Shown: positions 1 to 11,204 of the stretch, in pieces
Layout: each line of letters starts with the position of its first letter
How positions within the stretch are numbered: the stretch's first letter is position 1
Assembly (NCBI GenBank): GCA_963693315.1
Contig: OY856188.1
Span: 193,512,322 to 193,576,321 of the forward strand
Direction: 5' to 3'
DNA from: Diogma glabrata
Taxonomy: Eukaryota > Arthropoda > Insecta > Diptera > Cylindrotomidae
Length of the DNA stretch: 64,000 nucleotides
The notes under the pieces: model-generated
Seen by the model: the letters and a program-made list of their open reading frames with translations, nothing else
Database searches by the model: none
Told to the model about the DNA's origin: nothing
Made by a program: the position numbers and the translations under genes

Positions 1-560
1 TGGATCATTTTCCAAAGCTTCATCAAGAGATCCTATGCAGGAATGTCATACACCCACCCACTCACCCACACACAGACGTACACCAAATTTTAGTACACCA
101 AAACTTTTATTGCTTGTTTAGATAGAGAATGGTGCAAAACAAAAGGAAAAACAAAATTTGGTACGTAAGATTTTTTTCTCTCTCGATAGATTGCATTACT
201 TCACGGGATTAGAAGTTATTGAAGATTTAAACTTAGAGGTGTTCAGGAGACCTCCGCCTTTTTGTCCAAAAATGAAATGAATCCAGATCTTCCATTTTCC
301 ACTCAACCTGGATCATTTGCCAAAGTTTCATCAAGATCCTATGCAGGAATGTCACACACCCACCCACTCACCCACACACAGACGTACACCTAAACTTTTA
401 TTGACTGTTTAGATAGAGAATGGTGCAAAACAAAAGGAAAAACAAAAGGAAAAACAAAATTTGGTATGTAAGATTTTTTTTTCTCTTGATAGATTGCATT
501 ACTTCACATAATTTAAAATTGTGGTGAAGTAAAAATTAAATTATTAATAAAAACCCTCAG
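1..560. repeat. Dispersed repeat, tandemly doubled
   Basis: Two related units lie head to tail (about 1-299 and 300-560). Each contains a block meaning roughly 'tggatcatt-ccaaag-ttcatcaag-atcctatgcagg', then a (CACC)-rich microsatellite-like stretch, then a block ending near gattgcattacttcac. The same arrangement returns at about 54370-54740. No coding frame is recognised. It may be part of a larger non-autonomous element cut by the window edge. Confidence 0.7.
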
Positions 561-851
561 ATTCGTCATCTTCAGAAACTAACTATTGGAACGCGGTGAT
601 GGATGGTCATACGACCACATTAAAATTGTTAAAGGAGCTTAGATTTTGCAACAACTTCACTCCGATGAAAGAGTGCTTATCGCAGGAGAATGGCACCTGA
701 CTGTCACTAAGTTGACTACCCAGTGTCATGCTTCTTCACTAAACACTCCTCCGAGTGAAGCCTTAACCAATCTCAGAAGGAAGATAATGGCAACACCTTT
801 CCCTCTCATTGTTCTTTTTCATTTTCTCCAGCATCTTTCTGCGTTTGCTGT
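561..851. other. Unassigned flank of gypsy insertion
   Basis: This short stretch lies between the dispersed repeat and the first LTR. A 72-codon frame (646-864) runs into the LTR and shows no family motif, so it is not called as a gene. The last bases (848-851, CTGT) form the left copy of the gypsy target-site duplication. Confidence 0.5.
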
Positions 852-2013
852 TATTATAATTTGACCCTTATGGGCTTGGACTTTTATACTAAACTATTAT
901 TCGAAGAATTTAAAAAAAAAGGAAATTTGCGGGATATGGATATGTATCCCCAAACTAATCTATTCAGGAATCTCTTATGTTGGCTAAACCTTTAGCCCAT
1001 GAAAATGAAAATTACAAAAATAACTAAAATTTAATAACAATATTAATATTAATTAAAAGAGTTACTTGTTCTAATATTGTGGATTGATGGTTCCCTTGTC
1101 CATTATTGTTGCAAGATCCAGTATTATATCTCGTATCTTTAGATCATCTGCACGATGATGTTTATGCCAATTTCCAAAATCTCAACAGTTCCTTCTTCAC
1201 TTCTGAATGATATAATTTTGTTTTAACCATGTAGTTGTGACTTTGTTGCAGGTCCCCAAAACCTTTTATAATTCAACATCACGGTATGCCGGATCAAAAA
1301 AAGATGTTTGTTACGGTTGTTATTAACGAAAAACAAAGCTTTATTTTATATAGTTCTTGGTAGAACAAAGAAGGTTAATATATATTTGTTCTAATTGATC
1401 AGTTGTTATTCGTAATATTAACAATATCATACTTGACTTAATTTTCACAAATTTTGATTCATATCTGAGTTTTTCTAATCAAAATAACCTTTTGGTTTGT
1501 TATCCTAATCACCGAAGGTGATTTGTTTCTCTCACAACCACTTGGAATCTTTTTCTGAGACAAAAAGTTAGAACTAACAGATTTAATTGATTCCTTTTTT
1601 TCTATTTTTTTACTTTTAGAATTAAATGAGATCATTACTTTTGATCTGAACACGGAATTTTTTTTAAAAATTTCTTATTATGTTTCTCTTTGGAAACTAT
1701 CAAAACCAGAATGAATGAATCAAAAAAATTAGAAAAATGTGATTTTTCTTTGACATCTTCTAATGTCATCGTGTAATACCGAGATTAAACAAAATTGAGT
1801 AACGACATCTGTTCGTTAGAATTGGAAATAAAATTGGGTACGTTCGTTTTTTTTTTTATAATTGTTATTCGAAATTGAACTGACCGTTGGAAAATTTGAA
1901 ATTATTATTAATGTAAAAATGAACTGAAATTATGGAAATAAATTTTTATTGAATTAAAAAAAAGAAGATGAATTGGTTTTATTATTGTTTAGGCGAATAT
2001 AGCGGACGTTACA
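852..2013 (-). repeat. 3' LTR of gypsy element
   Basis: It is a direct copy of 11205-12367. By eye the two differ at only about two substitutions (for example 865 C versus 11218 T) plus a few homopolymer lengths, so the insertion is young. On the coding strand it starts TGTAACGTCC at 2013. A 64-codon frame is present identically in both LTRs (1459-1653, 11814-12008) and is probably chance. Confidence 0.93.
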
Positions 2014-2342
2014 CCATGAATTCAAGGTAAAAACCAAGATATTTACCCTTGAAATCACAAAAACGTCTTCACCCCCTCTACACCAGAAACCACCGAACTA
2101 CTTCCCACAAATAATCTGTATCTGGGATCGAGTTATTAATGGTGACCAACGCCAGGGTCGATGATCAACTTCAATACTCATGAAGTTCCTAGGAACTATC
2201 AGTGAGTACCGAAATCGATCATCCATCCATCTAACGTCAGCACCATTGAACCCTCGATACAACCAGTAAAATATGACACTGAAGATGTGAACCCCAGAGA
2301 CGACAACCAGCCAGAGGAACTACCCTACCTAACGAAAAGACA
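2014..2342 (-). other. Gypsy 3' untranslated segment
   Basis: This is the non-coding stretch between the integrase stop and the 3' LTR. No clear polypurine tract is seen directly next to the LTR, which is unusual, and no envelope-like frame is present. Confidence 0.5.
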
Positions 2343-2905
2343 TCATTCCCTGATGTCTTTCGCGTGATGGACTCCAAGATTCTTACCGCTCATATCTGTG
2401 CACTCGTAGAGTACATTTCCAATCTTAGTCTTAATCATTGCAGGTAAGAACTTTGGAGCCAATTTTGCCGAGAATTTTTTTGTAGCGTCACTCAAATGAT
2501 GTTGCCGTACAAACACACGTTGTTGTGGTTGAAAAGTCCGTAGTTTAGATCGCAGGTTGTACTGATGTTGCGACTTTTTGAAGGCTGCTTTTAAATTTTG
2601 TTGAACCCGGTTCCGAAGCAGAGTCAAATGATCAGAACGTTCTAATTCCTCACCAGCATCTTCACCAAGCTGGTGTAGTGATCTCAACAAATGGTAAGTA
2701 CTTCCATCCGAGATTGGATGTTGACCAAATAATAGATAGTACGGTGAGTACTTGGTAGCAGAATGTACTGCAGCCCGCAGTGCATATGCGATTTCACCAA
2801 TTTGTGAATCCCACTTGGTGTGTTGACCTTTTATGAACGCTCGAATTGCTGCTAGGACTGACCTATTGACCCGCTCTGACGCGTTGCTTTGACGTTTCAC
2901 CACCT
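2343..2905 (-). pseudogene. Gypsy integrase, C-terminal part only
   Basis: The frame carries the end of the integrase core (RQSNASERVNRSVLAAIRA, which normally includes the catalytic Glu region) followed by YSPYYLLFGQHPISDG and a basic C-terminal tail ending in AKDIRE and a stop. The whole middle of the enzyme, with the second zinc-binding pair and the first two catalytic Asp residues, is missing. Upstream the frame runs straight into LINE sequence near 2905. It belongs to the same polyprotein as the reverse transcriptase fragment at 5745-6737. It is non-functional. Confidence 0.88.
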
Positions 2906-4650
2906 TTCTCAAGTATGCTATTCCAAATATGTGCCACATAGTTCAAAAGATCGGTTGTTGATCTTTTGTTTCTAAAACCGTATTGGCTGTCAGATATCAA
3001 ATGGTTGTCTTCCAAAAATTTGGATATGTGTGAATTAATATAGTGCTCGTATATTTTAGACATGACTGGGAGTAAGGCTATTGGTCTATAATTTGAAATA
3101 TCACATTTCGTTCCTTTTTTTGGGACAGGCTGGACATTGGCCAACTTCCAGCAGGATGGATAAATACCAGATTTATAGGATTGATAAAATATTTTGGTGA
3201 GGGTTGGTGCAAGTTCTTTTGAAAATGTTTTTAGAATAACAGGAGGAATGTTGTCCAGACCAGAAGCTTTGTTGTTGTTTAACCCCCTTAAAAGCTTTTC
3301 GACAATTTTGGGTTTGAAATGTAATTGTTTCATATTAACTCCTGAAGACTGGGTTTGGGGTGTTTCTTTAGGAGTTTCTAAAACTGTTGAATTTGAAGCA
3401 AAGCGTTCCGCGAACAATGTAGCTTTCCTTGCAGGATCAGTAATGATTGAGTCACCATCAATGATAGGAGGGATAGAAGATTTAGTACCACAATTTAAAG
3501 AATTAATGGCACTGTAAAAACTTTTGTCAGAAATTGACATACTCGAAAGTTTTGCCGCTTTCGCTCTGTCAATCTCTGCTTTTTCGTTTTCGATTATCTG
3601 GTTTGATATTTTATTAGCCTTTAAATATTGGGTTCGATTAACAGAGTTCTTTTTATGAATCCAAATATTAAATAATCTACGTTTGTTTCTAAGAGCCAAT
3701 TTGGCTGCTTTCGAAAACAAATATTTTTGTTGGGGTTTCATTATTGAAAAGGGAACGAATTTGTTAATACCGAATTGAATGGTTTCAGTAAAGTTTTGAG
3801 CAGAAACATTTACATCGTCAGTATAAAAACAATGACGATCAAAAGGGAAACCTTGAAAAAAACTTCGGAGACCATTGGTGTCCATTTTTGAAAAGTGAAA
3901 TATTTTACGGGATTTGGGAACTCTAGTTTGTAGCAAATCAGTTTTGATAACTGATGTGATTAGATAATGGTCAGAATTTCCAATACTACCCTTATCGACA
4001 TTGACACTCGTAATATCTGGCATAGATGTGAGATAAAGGTCTAAGAGAAAACTTTTATCACCGCCATTACGGGGAGTGAAAGTTGGACTTTTTACAATCT
4101 GCGTCAGGTCGTGCGATGCAGCAAATATTTCTGCCTGCCTTCCATTGTTGTCGTCGGTCATTTTGGAAAACTCCAACCATGATTTGTTGTGGACGTTGAA
4201 GTCACCGGTAACGATAACCTCACAACTTTGAAATTGTGCTCTAATTTCGTCGACAACATTAGTCAAGTCATTAAAAAAATTGGGATTATGTTTGTTTGGG
4301 GACCGGTATAGAGCTATTGTGAAAAAAGAAATTTCAGGTAGACAAACCTTTAATACTACTGTACTGTAGCCATCACCATGTACTTCATAATTTGGAAAGC
4401 GTTTATATGCAACACTCTCATGAATGTATGCACATACACCTTGATGGAGTTTAAAAGCTGATTCAAGCCTATATTTGGGATTTAGTGTTACGTCATAGGG
4501 ATAGTTTTCAGAAACTTGTGTTTCTGTAAGAAAAAGAATATGCGGTTGGTCGTGCTCGAGATGATGTTGCACGGCGTCCCGGTTCGCATTCAATCCACAA
4601 ATATTTTGGATGTGTATTTTAAAAAGTTTTTTATCAAATGTGATAGTCAT
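2906..4650 (-). pseudogene. LINE ORF2: endonuclease plus partial reverse transcriptase
   Basis: The reading frame is open over about 580 codons. The N-terminal third is an apurinic-type endonuclease: QNICGLNA near residue 16, LTETQVSE near 42, VTGDFNVHN near 145 and GNSDHYLI near 225. After a linker comes the start of a reverse transcriptase: NNNKASGLDNIPP, then NYRPIALLPVMSKIYE and SQYGFRNKRSTTDLL. The palm with the catalytic Asp pair is absent. The last 15 or so codons read gypsy integrase DNA in another frame, so the C-terminus is a chimera. Start chosen: the ATG at 4650, where the endonuclease homology begins. CR1-like (perhaps Daphne/Crack type) is my best guess for the clade. Confidence 0.87.
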
Positions 4651-5190
4651 TTGATCAAAATATAATTTGTTTTAAAAATGGGTAACTAAACAATAAATCC
4701 TATCATATAATAAAATATGACATAGGCCAATATTTCATGATAGGATGTAAGAAATAATAAACAGGTGAAAACAAAGTTTTTAAAAAATTTGAAAGGTTAC
4801 TAAAATATTTATCCATATTGTTCCCACGAGTTTAGACGCAATAAAGGTCACCAACAGGCCTTCGTCTATACCTGTTAGAAGTCTATATACAACTGGGGGC
4901 GACAGGTGCCCAGAGGATGGTACTTTTGTGGTTTGACCCTGCAAGAGTCCTCTCTAGTGTGTACCCACCAGGGGGTGCTAATAAGGGAGCACCTTCCCGC
5001 GACCCGGGCGGCTAAGCCAAGGTCCCCGTTCCCGCTAGACATGACAACAGGTTTACGGTTTGCAATAGCAGGCTAGAGCCCACTATAGCTCAGGTACCTC
5101 GGGTTCGCCAAGTCCCGTATCACGGTCTAATCAGACCAGTGATCCCTGAGGGAAATGTACTTTTGGGTTGTGTACCTGTGGGTTGTGTAC
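4651..5190 (-). other. LINE 5' leader
   Basis: The stretch upstream of ORF2 is clearly more GC-rich at 4840-5130 than its surroundings. No ORF1 is present. The segment 4680-4760, with gacataggccaatattt, recurs at about 40240-40310, showing that another element in the window shares this leader. Confidence 0.6.
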
Positions 5191-5803
5191 CTGTGACGCC
5201 ATGCCCGGCCAATAATAAAGACGTCGAAGTAATTCTAAAGTCTTTTTAACACCGCCATGGGCAGCAGTACTATCATCATGATGTCTCTGAATCATGTTGG
5301 AAGTCATCGGTTTTGGTACCCAGAGTTTCCACACAGGAACATCGTTGGGTATTGCATCAGGTCTTGGCTCAATACGTAAGTATAGCTTATCATCCACGAC
5401 TTTAACTGATGGAAAGTCCTTTGGTGATGATTGAACTTTAGCTATCATATCCGTATATTCTTTGTGCCGATAACCTTCATTGTCGATTTTAATGTCGTTA
5501 ATGTGATGTGTTAATGCTTCCGTCAATTCCTCGTGTGTATCGTCATAAAGACGAGATAGAGCATCAGGGACTATATTTTGGGTACCTTTTTGGTGGACAA
5601 TGGTAAAATCCATATGTTGGAGTTTTAGGCTCCACCTAGCCAGACGACCACTCAAGTCTGTGTTCTGTGACATAAGCCACTTCAGACTTGAGTGATCAGT
5701 CACAATTGTAAATCGGTGACCTTCAACATAGCCCCTGAATTTCTTCACACTAAGAATTGCCGCAAGACATTCAAGCTCAGAAACTGAATAATCCTTTGAG
5801 CTC
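5131..5803 (-). pseudogene. Gypsy RNase H and start of integrase
   Basis: The frame begins after a 1-base deletion near 5800 that separates it from the reverse transcriptase. RNase H features: FTIVTDHSSLKWLM near the start, then RLARWSLKLQHMDFTIVHQ and NIVPDALSRL, typical of gypsy RNase H. It continues into the integrase zinc-binding region with RHHDDSTAAHGGVKKT and LRRLYYWPGMASQV, giving the two His residues but not the two Cys. At about 5190 it runs into a short tandem repeat and LINE leader. It would act in degrading the RNA strand during reverse transcription; here it is broken on both sides. Confidence 0.9.
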
Positions 5804-6830
5804 TATTGAATTTCTTCGACATGAAGGCTATCGGACACTCTTGTCCGTCAGTATCAACCTGATACAACACACTACCTACCCCTGTCAGACTTGCATCGCA
5901 TCTAATAAAGAACTCTTTATTATAGTCAGGGTTTATCAATACTGGTGCTGTAGTCAGCAATCGTTTTAAATTTTCAAAAGCTGCTTGCGCTTCCAATGTC
6001 CATTTCAATTTTCCCGAACTCTTCTTTAATAAATCTGTAATTGGTGATACCACGCTTGCATAACTTGGTATGAAACGTTGGTACCAACCAGCCATTCCCA
6101 ATAGTCTACGTATTTGTTTTACTGTAGATGGAGCTGGATGCTCTGCTACAGCTCTTACCTTGTCAGGGTCTGTTCGAAGACCATCTTCACCGACCAAAAA
6201 TCCCAAGTATTTCACCTCTCTCAGAACAAATTTGCTTTTCTTGAGGTTTATGGTTAACCCAGCCGCTCTTAACAATGAAGAGACTTTGGACAGCAATTCC
6301 ATATGTTCCTGGAACGTGAAAGAGACTACCAATAGATCATCTAAATAAACAAAGACATTTTCGTGATATTGATGTGGTATCACTTTGTGCATTAGCCGAC
6401 ACATTGTCTGGGGAGCATTGCACAATCCAAAGGGCATAACCCGGAATTGATACAATGGACGACCAGGCACTGTGAAGGCTGTCTTGTCTCTAGATGCTTC
6501 TGCCATAGGAATCTGCCAGAAAGCATCTTTGAGATCAATACTGGAAATGTACTTTGTGCTATTTAGACGACCTAGTAAGCCATCAATCAAGGGAAGTGGG
6601 TAAGCGTCCTTTTTAGTTAGTGAATTGACACGACGGCTATCAATACATAATCTGTTTTTACCAGATTCTTTTTGTACCAAAACCACTGGCGAGCACCAAG
6701 AACTGTTGCTCTCTTCGATCACGCCCATTTGAAGCATTCGGTCAAGTTCGGCATAGACCTTTAGTTGAACAGCCGGCGATGTGGGATAATGCCTCTGTTT
6801 AACAGGTGCATTATCACCAACATCGATGAC
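5745..6830 (-). pseudogene. Gypsy reverse transcriptase
   Basis: This is the catalytic core of the polymerase that copies element RNA to DNA. Visible in order: WCSPVVLVQKESGKNRLCID, YPLPLIDGLLGRL, SSIDLKDAFWQIPM (first catalytic Asp), FRVMPFGLCNAPQTM, and VFVYLDDLLV (the YxDD box with both Asp), then LLGMAGWYQRFIP of the connection region. All polymerase residues look intact. The frame continues upstream past the first in-frame ATG to a TAA near 6831 that separates it from the protease; the two share a frame. It ends with a frameshift into RNase H near 5800. Confidence 0.93.
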
Positions 6831-6833
6831 ATG

Positions 6834-7574
6834 TTAAACCAAAGAAGTCTTTCCGAGCCCAGACACTTCAAATGACGGGAAAGAATCCTTGATCATATCC
6901 AGTTCATGTTGTTGATCAGTGGTGAGGTTGTGTGTATTTAAAGTTATTGGCTCTGTACGAGTCAGTTCACTAACAAAAGAAGGAACAATACCGAATTTCT
7001 CCCAGAAATCTATGCCCAGGTAGAGCTCTTCTCGTAATCCAGGGACTATATGGAACCGCATTGGTTTAGTGGAGCCATTCACAGTTATTGGAATTTCTAT
7101 GTAACCCAAAATTTTATTTGCAGTACCATCCGCCGTACGAATACACGAAGTGTATTTACGGTAGGCTGTACCTGATGATTCCAATAATTCCAAGGAATTT
7201 CTTCCAAGTATTGTGACTGACGCTCCACTATCCAATAGTCCTGAAATATGTTTGTCCAAAATCCTTATTGTCAATCGCGGCCGAGGATCCTTTGTTTCTG
7301 AAAGGATAGATGAAATACATGCTTTACGAAATAACTTCCTCATCCTCCAATATCTGATGTTACGTTCCAGACGTCTAAAATGCGTTCGATGTAATGATGG
7401 GAAATTAAATGTATTTGATGATTTTATTCGGGTTTCGTTGGTGGTGGAAGATCGTCCTGCGTTCCAACATCTCTCGTCGATTTCTTCGGGCTCATTGGAT
7501 GTTGAACCGAGGGTACCATCCCCGAAACATGTACTCTCGGACGGTAGTTTACCGACGGGTGACAATATGAACAA
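6834..7574 (-). pseudogene. Gypsy protease region of pol
   Basis: An aspartic protease core is seen in SGLLDSGASVTILG (active-site Asp in DSGA) followed by ELYLGIDFWEKFG, the second hallmark of retroelement proteases. It would cut the Gag-Pol precursor. The first 150 bases overlap gag (7424-7574) in the frame that a -1 slip from gag would reach, so translation probably depended on -1 frameshifting; no slippery site was verified. A single TAA at about 6831-6833 ends it before the reverse transcriptase. Confidence 0.85.
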
Positions 7575-9217
7575 TTTGCATAAATTACATCCGGTTTATT
7601 ACATTTCCAGCAATATAATTTTATCCGATTCTTAGAGCACTCAGGAGCTCGATGACCATTTACTCCACATCTGAAACACACTATTGGTTGTCTGGACATT
7701 GATGGACCAGGTTGACTGTTGTCAGATGTTATGCCAGGTCGCTGAAATATCCGTCTCGGTGTTGAATCCACCGCTTCAATATAACCATGTCGTTCTGGTT
7801 CAACATCCACCTCATAATCATCCATCTGCTGTAGCTCGCTAGTTCTTAAATTTGATGTTCTGGTCGGAACTGGTGTGGACCACAAACGTTCAAACTTCTG
7901 ACATAAAGTCCGAAGTTCATCAATAGAATGTATTGTTGCTGCTAGTGTAGCATTTTTGAGTTCCACACTCAGTCCCTCCCGAGCGATTTCTAGCATTTCA
8001 CGGTCAGCAAATGGACGTGCTGAACGACGGTTCAACGAACCAATCTCCACCAGATACTCGTATACGCTCTCCTTTGATTTCTGTTTGCGGTTCAGAAGAA
8101 CTCGCAAGATCGCCTTATCATCAGTGAGCGTACCGAAGGTTTGTAGGAGTCCCTCCCTTAGCACTGGATAGGTCACCACCTCATATTCATGAGTTAAGTT
8201 CAAATAGTATCGGTCGGCCGCCCCCTTGAGATACCGTGGAACGATAGACCTAAGGTCGTCCCAATTCACACGGTCCCTCCTGGCAGCCGCCTCCACTCTG
8301 TGAACAAACTCATGAACATCAGGAGAGTGACCATCTCCTGTGAAGGTTGGAACCCAATTTGAGTCATAACGACTCAAATTGTTCCCACGAACCCCTCGGT
8401 ACTCCACTGGTGCTAACGCTGGAGCCGCGTCACGCCATACCTGAGGAGGTTGGTTGTATGGTGGTGGTGCTGTTAGTGGAGCTGGTGGATATATTGGTGG
8501 TAGTTGTACCTGTGGTACTGATGGATAATTTAATTGTGGTTGTACCAATGCTGGATTATTGTGTGTGTGTTCAGATGGGAGTGATGGACCCAATTGTGGT
8601 ATTGCAAAGTCCTCGGCTCTCAAACCCGATTGCTGGAAATAAGCCGGTGGTGCCTGATCTGACCGTCTCTGTTGTTGCTGGTTTGGACGATTCAGACTAT
8701 GTATTGTTTCCGATATTGGCCGTACTGGGATCGGTGTGGATCTCTCATCTGGTTGAAAAGCAGGTGAAGCAGATGGAGCAGATTACATTCCTGGTTTACT
8801 CTGCATAATTGGACGTGTTGATAATGATCCTATTATACTCCAAGCGCGTGACAATTGTGAGATAGCGTAGGTGCGGGCTTCTTGCAAGTCATTGCGAGGA
8901 CCCAACCTATTCATCCTACCCGTATAATGTAACACTCGATTCGCCAAACAATCCAAGAGGGTCTGATCAATCGGTGACTGAAGTCGTCGTACTTGATTTA
9001 AAATAAGTTGTGCTGCCTGCACCACCATTTGAGATTCCTCTATCAAATCTCTCGCATGAGACACTGTTATTGGAACTGACCCATGATCTGCATGGTTTCG
9101 CAGTTCCTCTGCCCAATCGGCCCCCCCGAAGTTCACACCCCGAACCAAACATTCGACCAGCAGTTCGCTGGGTTCCAGACCATAGAACGGATGGTCAACG
9201 TCTATTTGGTTTGACAT
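7424..9217 (-). pseudogene. Gypsy Gag (nucleocapsid type), one internal stop
   Basis: Gag starts at the ATG at 9217 (MSNQIDVDHPFYGLEP), chosen because the codons before it read an AT-rich, Phe-rich leader. The frame is open to a TAA near 8783, then continues in the same frame to 7424, so one stop splits a protein of about 600 codons. The middle is Pro/Gln-rich; the later part has the usual capsid-like helical region (VPTFTGDGHSPDVHEFVHRV). Near the C-terminus is a CCHC zinc knuckle (CFRCGVNGHRAPEC) followed by a second Cys cluster (CWKCNKPDVIYANCSYC). These bind element RNA in the particle. It overlaps the protease frame. Confidence 0.87.
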
Positions 9218-11204
9218 TTTGATGGTAAAACCCGTAAAATTATTAACTCGCAAACGACAACAATGTAAAAACCAATTCCCCAAAAAAAATGTAGTTAGTA
9301 CGATGGAAAAAAAATGAAAAACGCAGAAACGGAAAAAAACAACGAACGCCCAATTCAAAAAAAACCACAAAAAATATTGTAAAAACCAAATTTACTAAAA
9401 GAACGAACGAACTTATGGTTGTTCTCAATGTTGCTTCACCTTTCACAAAAATTCCTAAAATATTGTATATGTAAAATATAATTTATTTATTAAATTTCAG
9501 ATATGCTGAAATTCAGAATGATAAGTACCTAAAATTATTTATTGACGATAGTACCCCTAGGGGAAAATACTTATTTATTTAAATTTAAAAAAAAAATATT
9601 TGAACAGAAAATGCTTATTTATTGGATGCACCGTCTTACCTTCAAAATATTTATTTATTTTTTAAAAAAAATAAAAAATATTTATTTAATCTTGAAGTAC
9701 TCGCTTATTTAAAAAAATTATGTATTTACTTAAAAATTATTGATTCCTAAATTTAATTTATTTAATAAAAAAATTTTTATTTATTTATTCTCAAAAATTT
9801 ATTGTTTTGATTTAATTTATTTTTTTATTTAATATATAGATAAGAGATTCCCAAATTCAGATTCGTCTGGAGACAACATAAAAGTAAGTATGGCTACAAT
9901 ATCCATTTTATTTAGTAGTTGAATTCCCGCGTTCGCGAGCCCACTTCAACAATGCATGTGAGAACCGACTAGAAAAGCCCCTAACGACCAGATTCTACAG
10001 AACAGTTTCTCCCCAACCTAATCAAAACAATCGCAACTGTCACGATTAGACCCTAGGCCCATTTCTACTGACCCAGCTGCGGTTGTTCTACCTAAAAATA
10101 AATTATCATTAAACTAATGCCAAAGTCGAAGAACGCTCCCGAACACCAGACTTCAAATCCTCAACTCCATGAAAACTGTCTATTGCAAGCTAAATGTAAA
10201 AGTGGAAAAATTTTGAAGTTGTGTGAGGTGAAGCCTCGATCTTGATAAAAAAATAAATTGGTTCTCCTCTTCATTTCGTTAAAGAAGCTTCTGTGCAGGG
10301 AATGGTACTACTGGTTTGCACCTAAGTACAGACCAGCAGTAGTCACCCCCTTATCACCAGAAAACTCCTTCTGAAACGAAGAGAAGAAACCAATGAACTT
10401 CGATCGCATATCCATAATGGATAGAGGCGATCTAAGAACATAATTATGTTAAGGGGATAAGCCCCATGGATGGCTTTTTAGGCCTACCGCTGCCTGACCC
10501 AACTCTCCTGGCCCCGGCCGACGTTTGCTCCTAAACGACGAGCCAAAATTCCTAATTGCATTTGAAAATTCCTAATTGCATTGTGTGCATTTTTGAGAAA
10601 TATAGTGTTAATCCAAATTAAATGTTAGAAGCCGAATTTAATCTTTAAAATATTGTATTTTAAGTATTATGCGATTTCCCATGAAAATGCCATAAATTAG
10701 AGAAAAACAATTGATGGTATTTTTAACACTGGCTCTACCAAGAACTCAAAGACCAAAAGGTTAATGCGAAAGCAGAATACAATTTCCTTTCAAATCTATT
10801 GAGCAAATTCCAAAAAAAAAATTAATTATATTCAAAATTAAATGTACATAAGCAGCACTTAATGGTCATTTAAATTCGTTATAACAACAAACATTGTATT
10901 TATAACTATTTTCATACAGCCTAGATTCTTTGTTGTAAAAATACCAATCTAAACTTCCTTATATATATATTTATTTATATTTATTCCAAAATTTTTAATT
11001 ACGAAAAATATCAAAACCAATAACTGGTTTTATGATTTGTTGACCAAACCGGTCGACCACACCATGTATACCAAAAAAATAAAAATATATACCGGTTGGC
11101 AACACCCAAACCGGTTGACAACGCCCTAACCAAAACTGGTTATATAACTATTATATCACAAATCAACAGAAAACCTAAAAGGGTCCCTTTTGTTCGGCGC
11201 TACT
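9218..11204 (-). other. Gypsy 5' leader with low-complexity DNA and a hairpin
   Basis: Nearly 2 kb separates the 5' LTR from Gag. 9470-9850 is T/A-rich low complexity dominated by tatttattt motifs. 10200-10560 is GC-richer. Directly inside the LTR (11183-11203), the coding strand reads agtagcgccgaacaaaag, where a tRNA primer-binding site should be; it does not begin with the usual TGG, so this assignment is uncertain. No coding frame is recognised. Confidence 0.6.
10257..10392. repeat. Imperfect hairpin in the gypsy leader
   Basis: The arms are ttggttctcctcttcatttc (10257 on) and aaacgaagagaagaaaccaa (to 10392), with inner pairing of tactactggttt against gaccagcagta. It could be an RNA packaging structure or a tiny inserted element; the sequence alone does not decide. 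Confidence 0.6.

Larger units (their letters stand above)
2906..5190 (-). mobile_element. Non-LTR retrotransposon (LINE) inside gypsy, 3' half missing
   Basis: A LINE of the CR1/Jockey superfamily lies on the minus strand inside the gypsy integrase. It has a GC-richer 5' leader (about 4660-5190) and ORF2 (4650 down to about 2906). It stops within the reverse transcriptase, just after the motif YGFRNKRSTTDLL. Target-primed LINE insertions normally lose their 5' end; loss of the 3' half here points to a later deletion that also removed the gypsy integrase core. At the 5' boundary a 15-base unit (gggttgtgtacctgt) is repeated at 5164-5194, which may be an insertion scar. Confidence 0.85.

Noticed and set aside
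646..864. 72-codon plus frame beside the gypsy LTR
   Set aside because: It runs into the LTR, has no motif and is interrupted by the insertion; no family recognised.
1459..1653. 64-codon minus frame, identical at 11814-12008
   Set aside because: It is identical only because it lies in both LTRs; Lys/Ser-rich composition fits chance.
3194..3517. 107-codon plus frame
   Set aside because: Antisense shadow of LINE ORF2.
8347..8808. 153-codon plus frame rich in Val
   Set aside because: Antisense shadow of the Pro/Gln-rich part of gypsy Gag.
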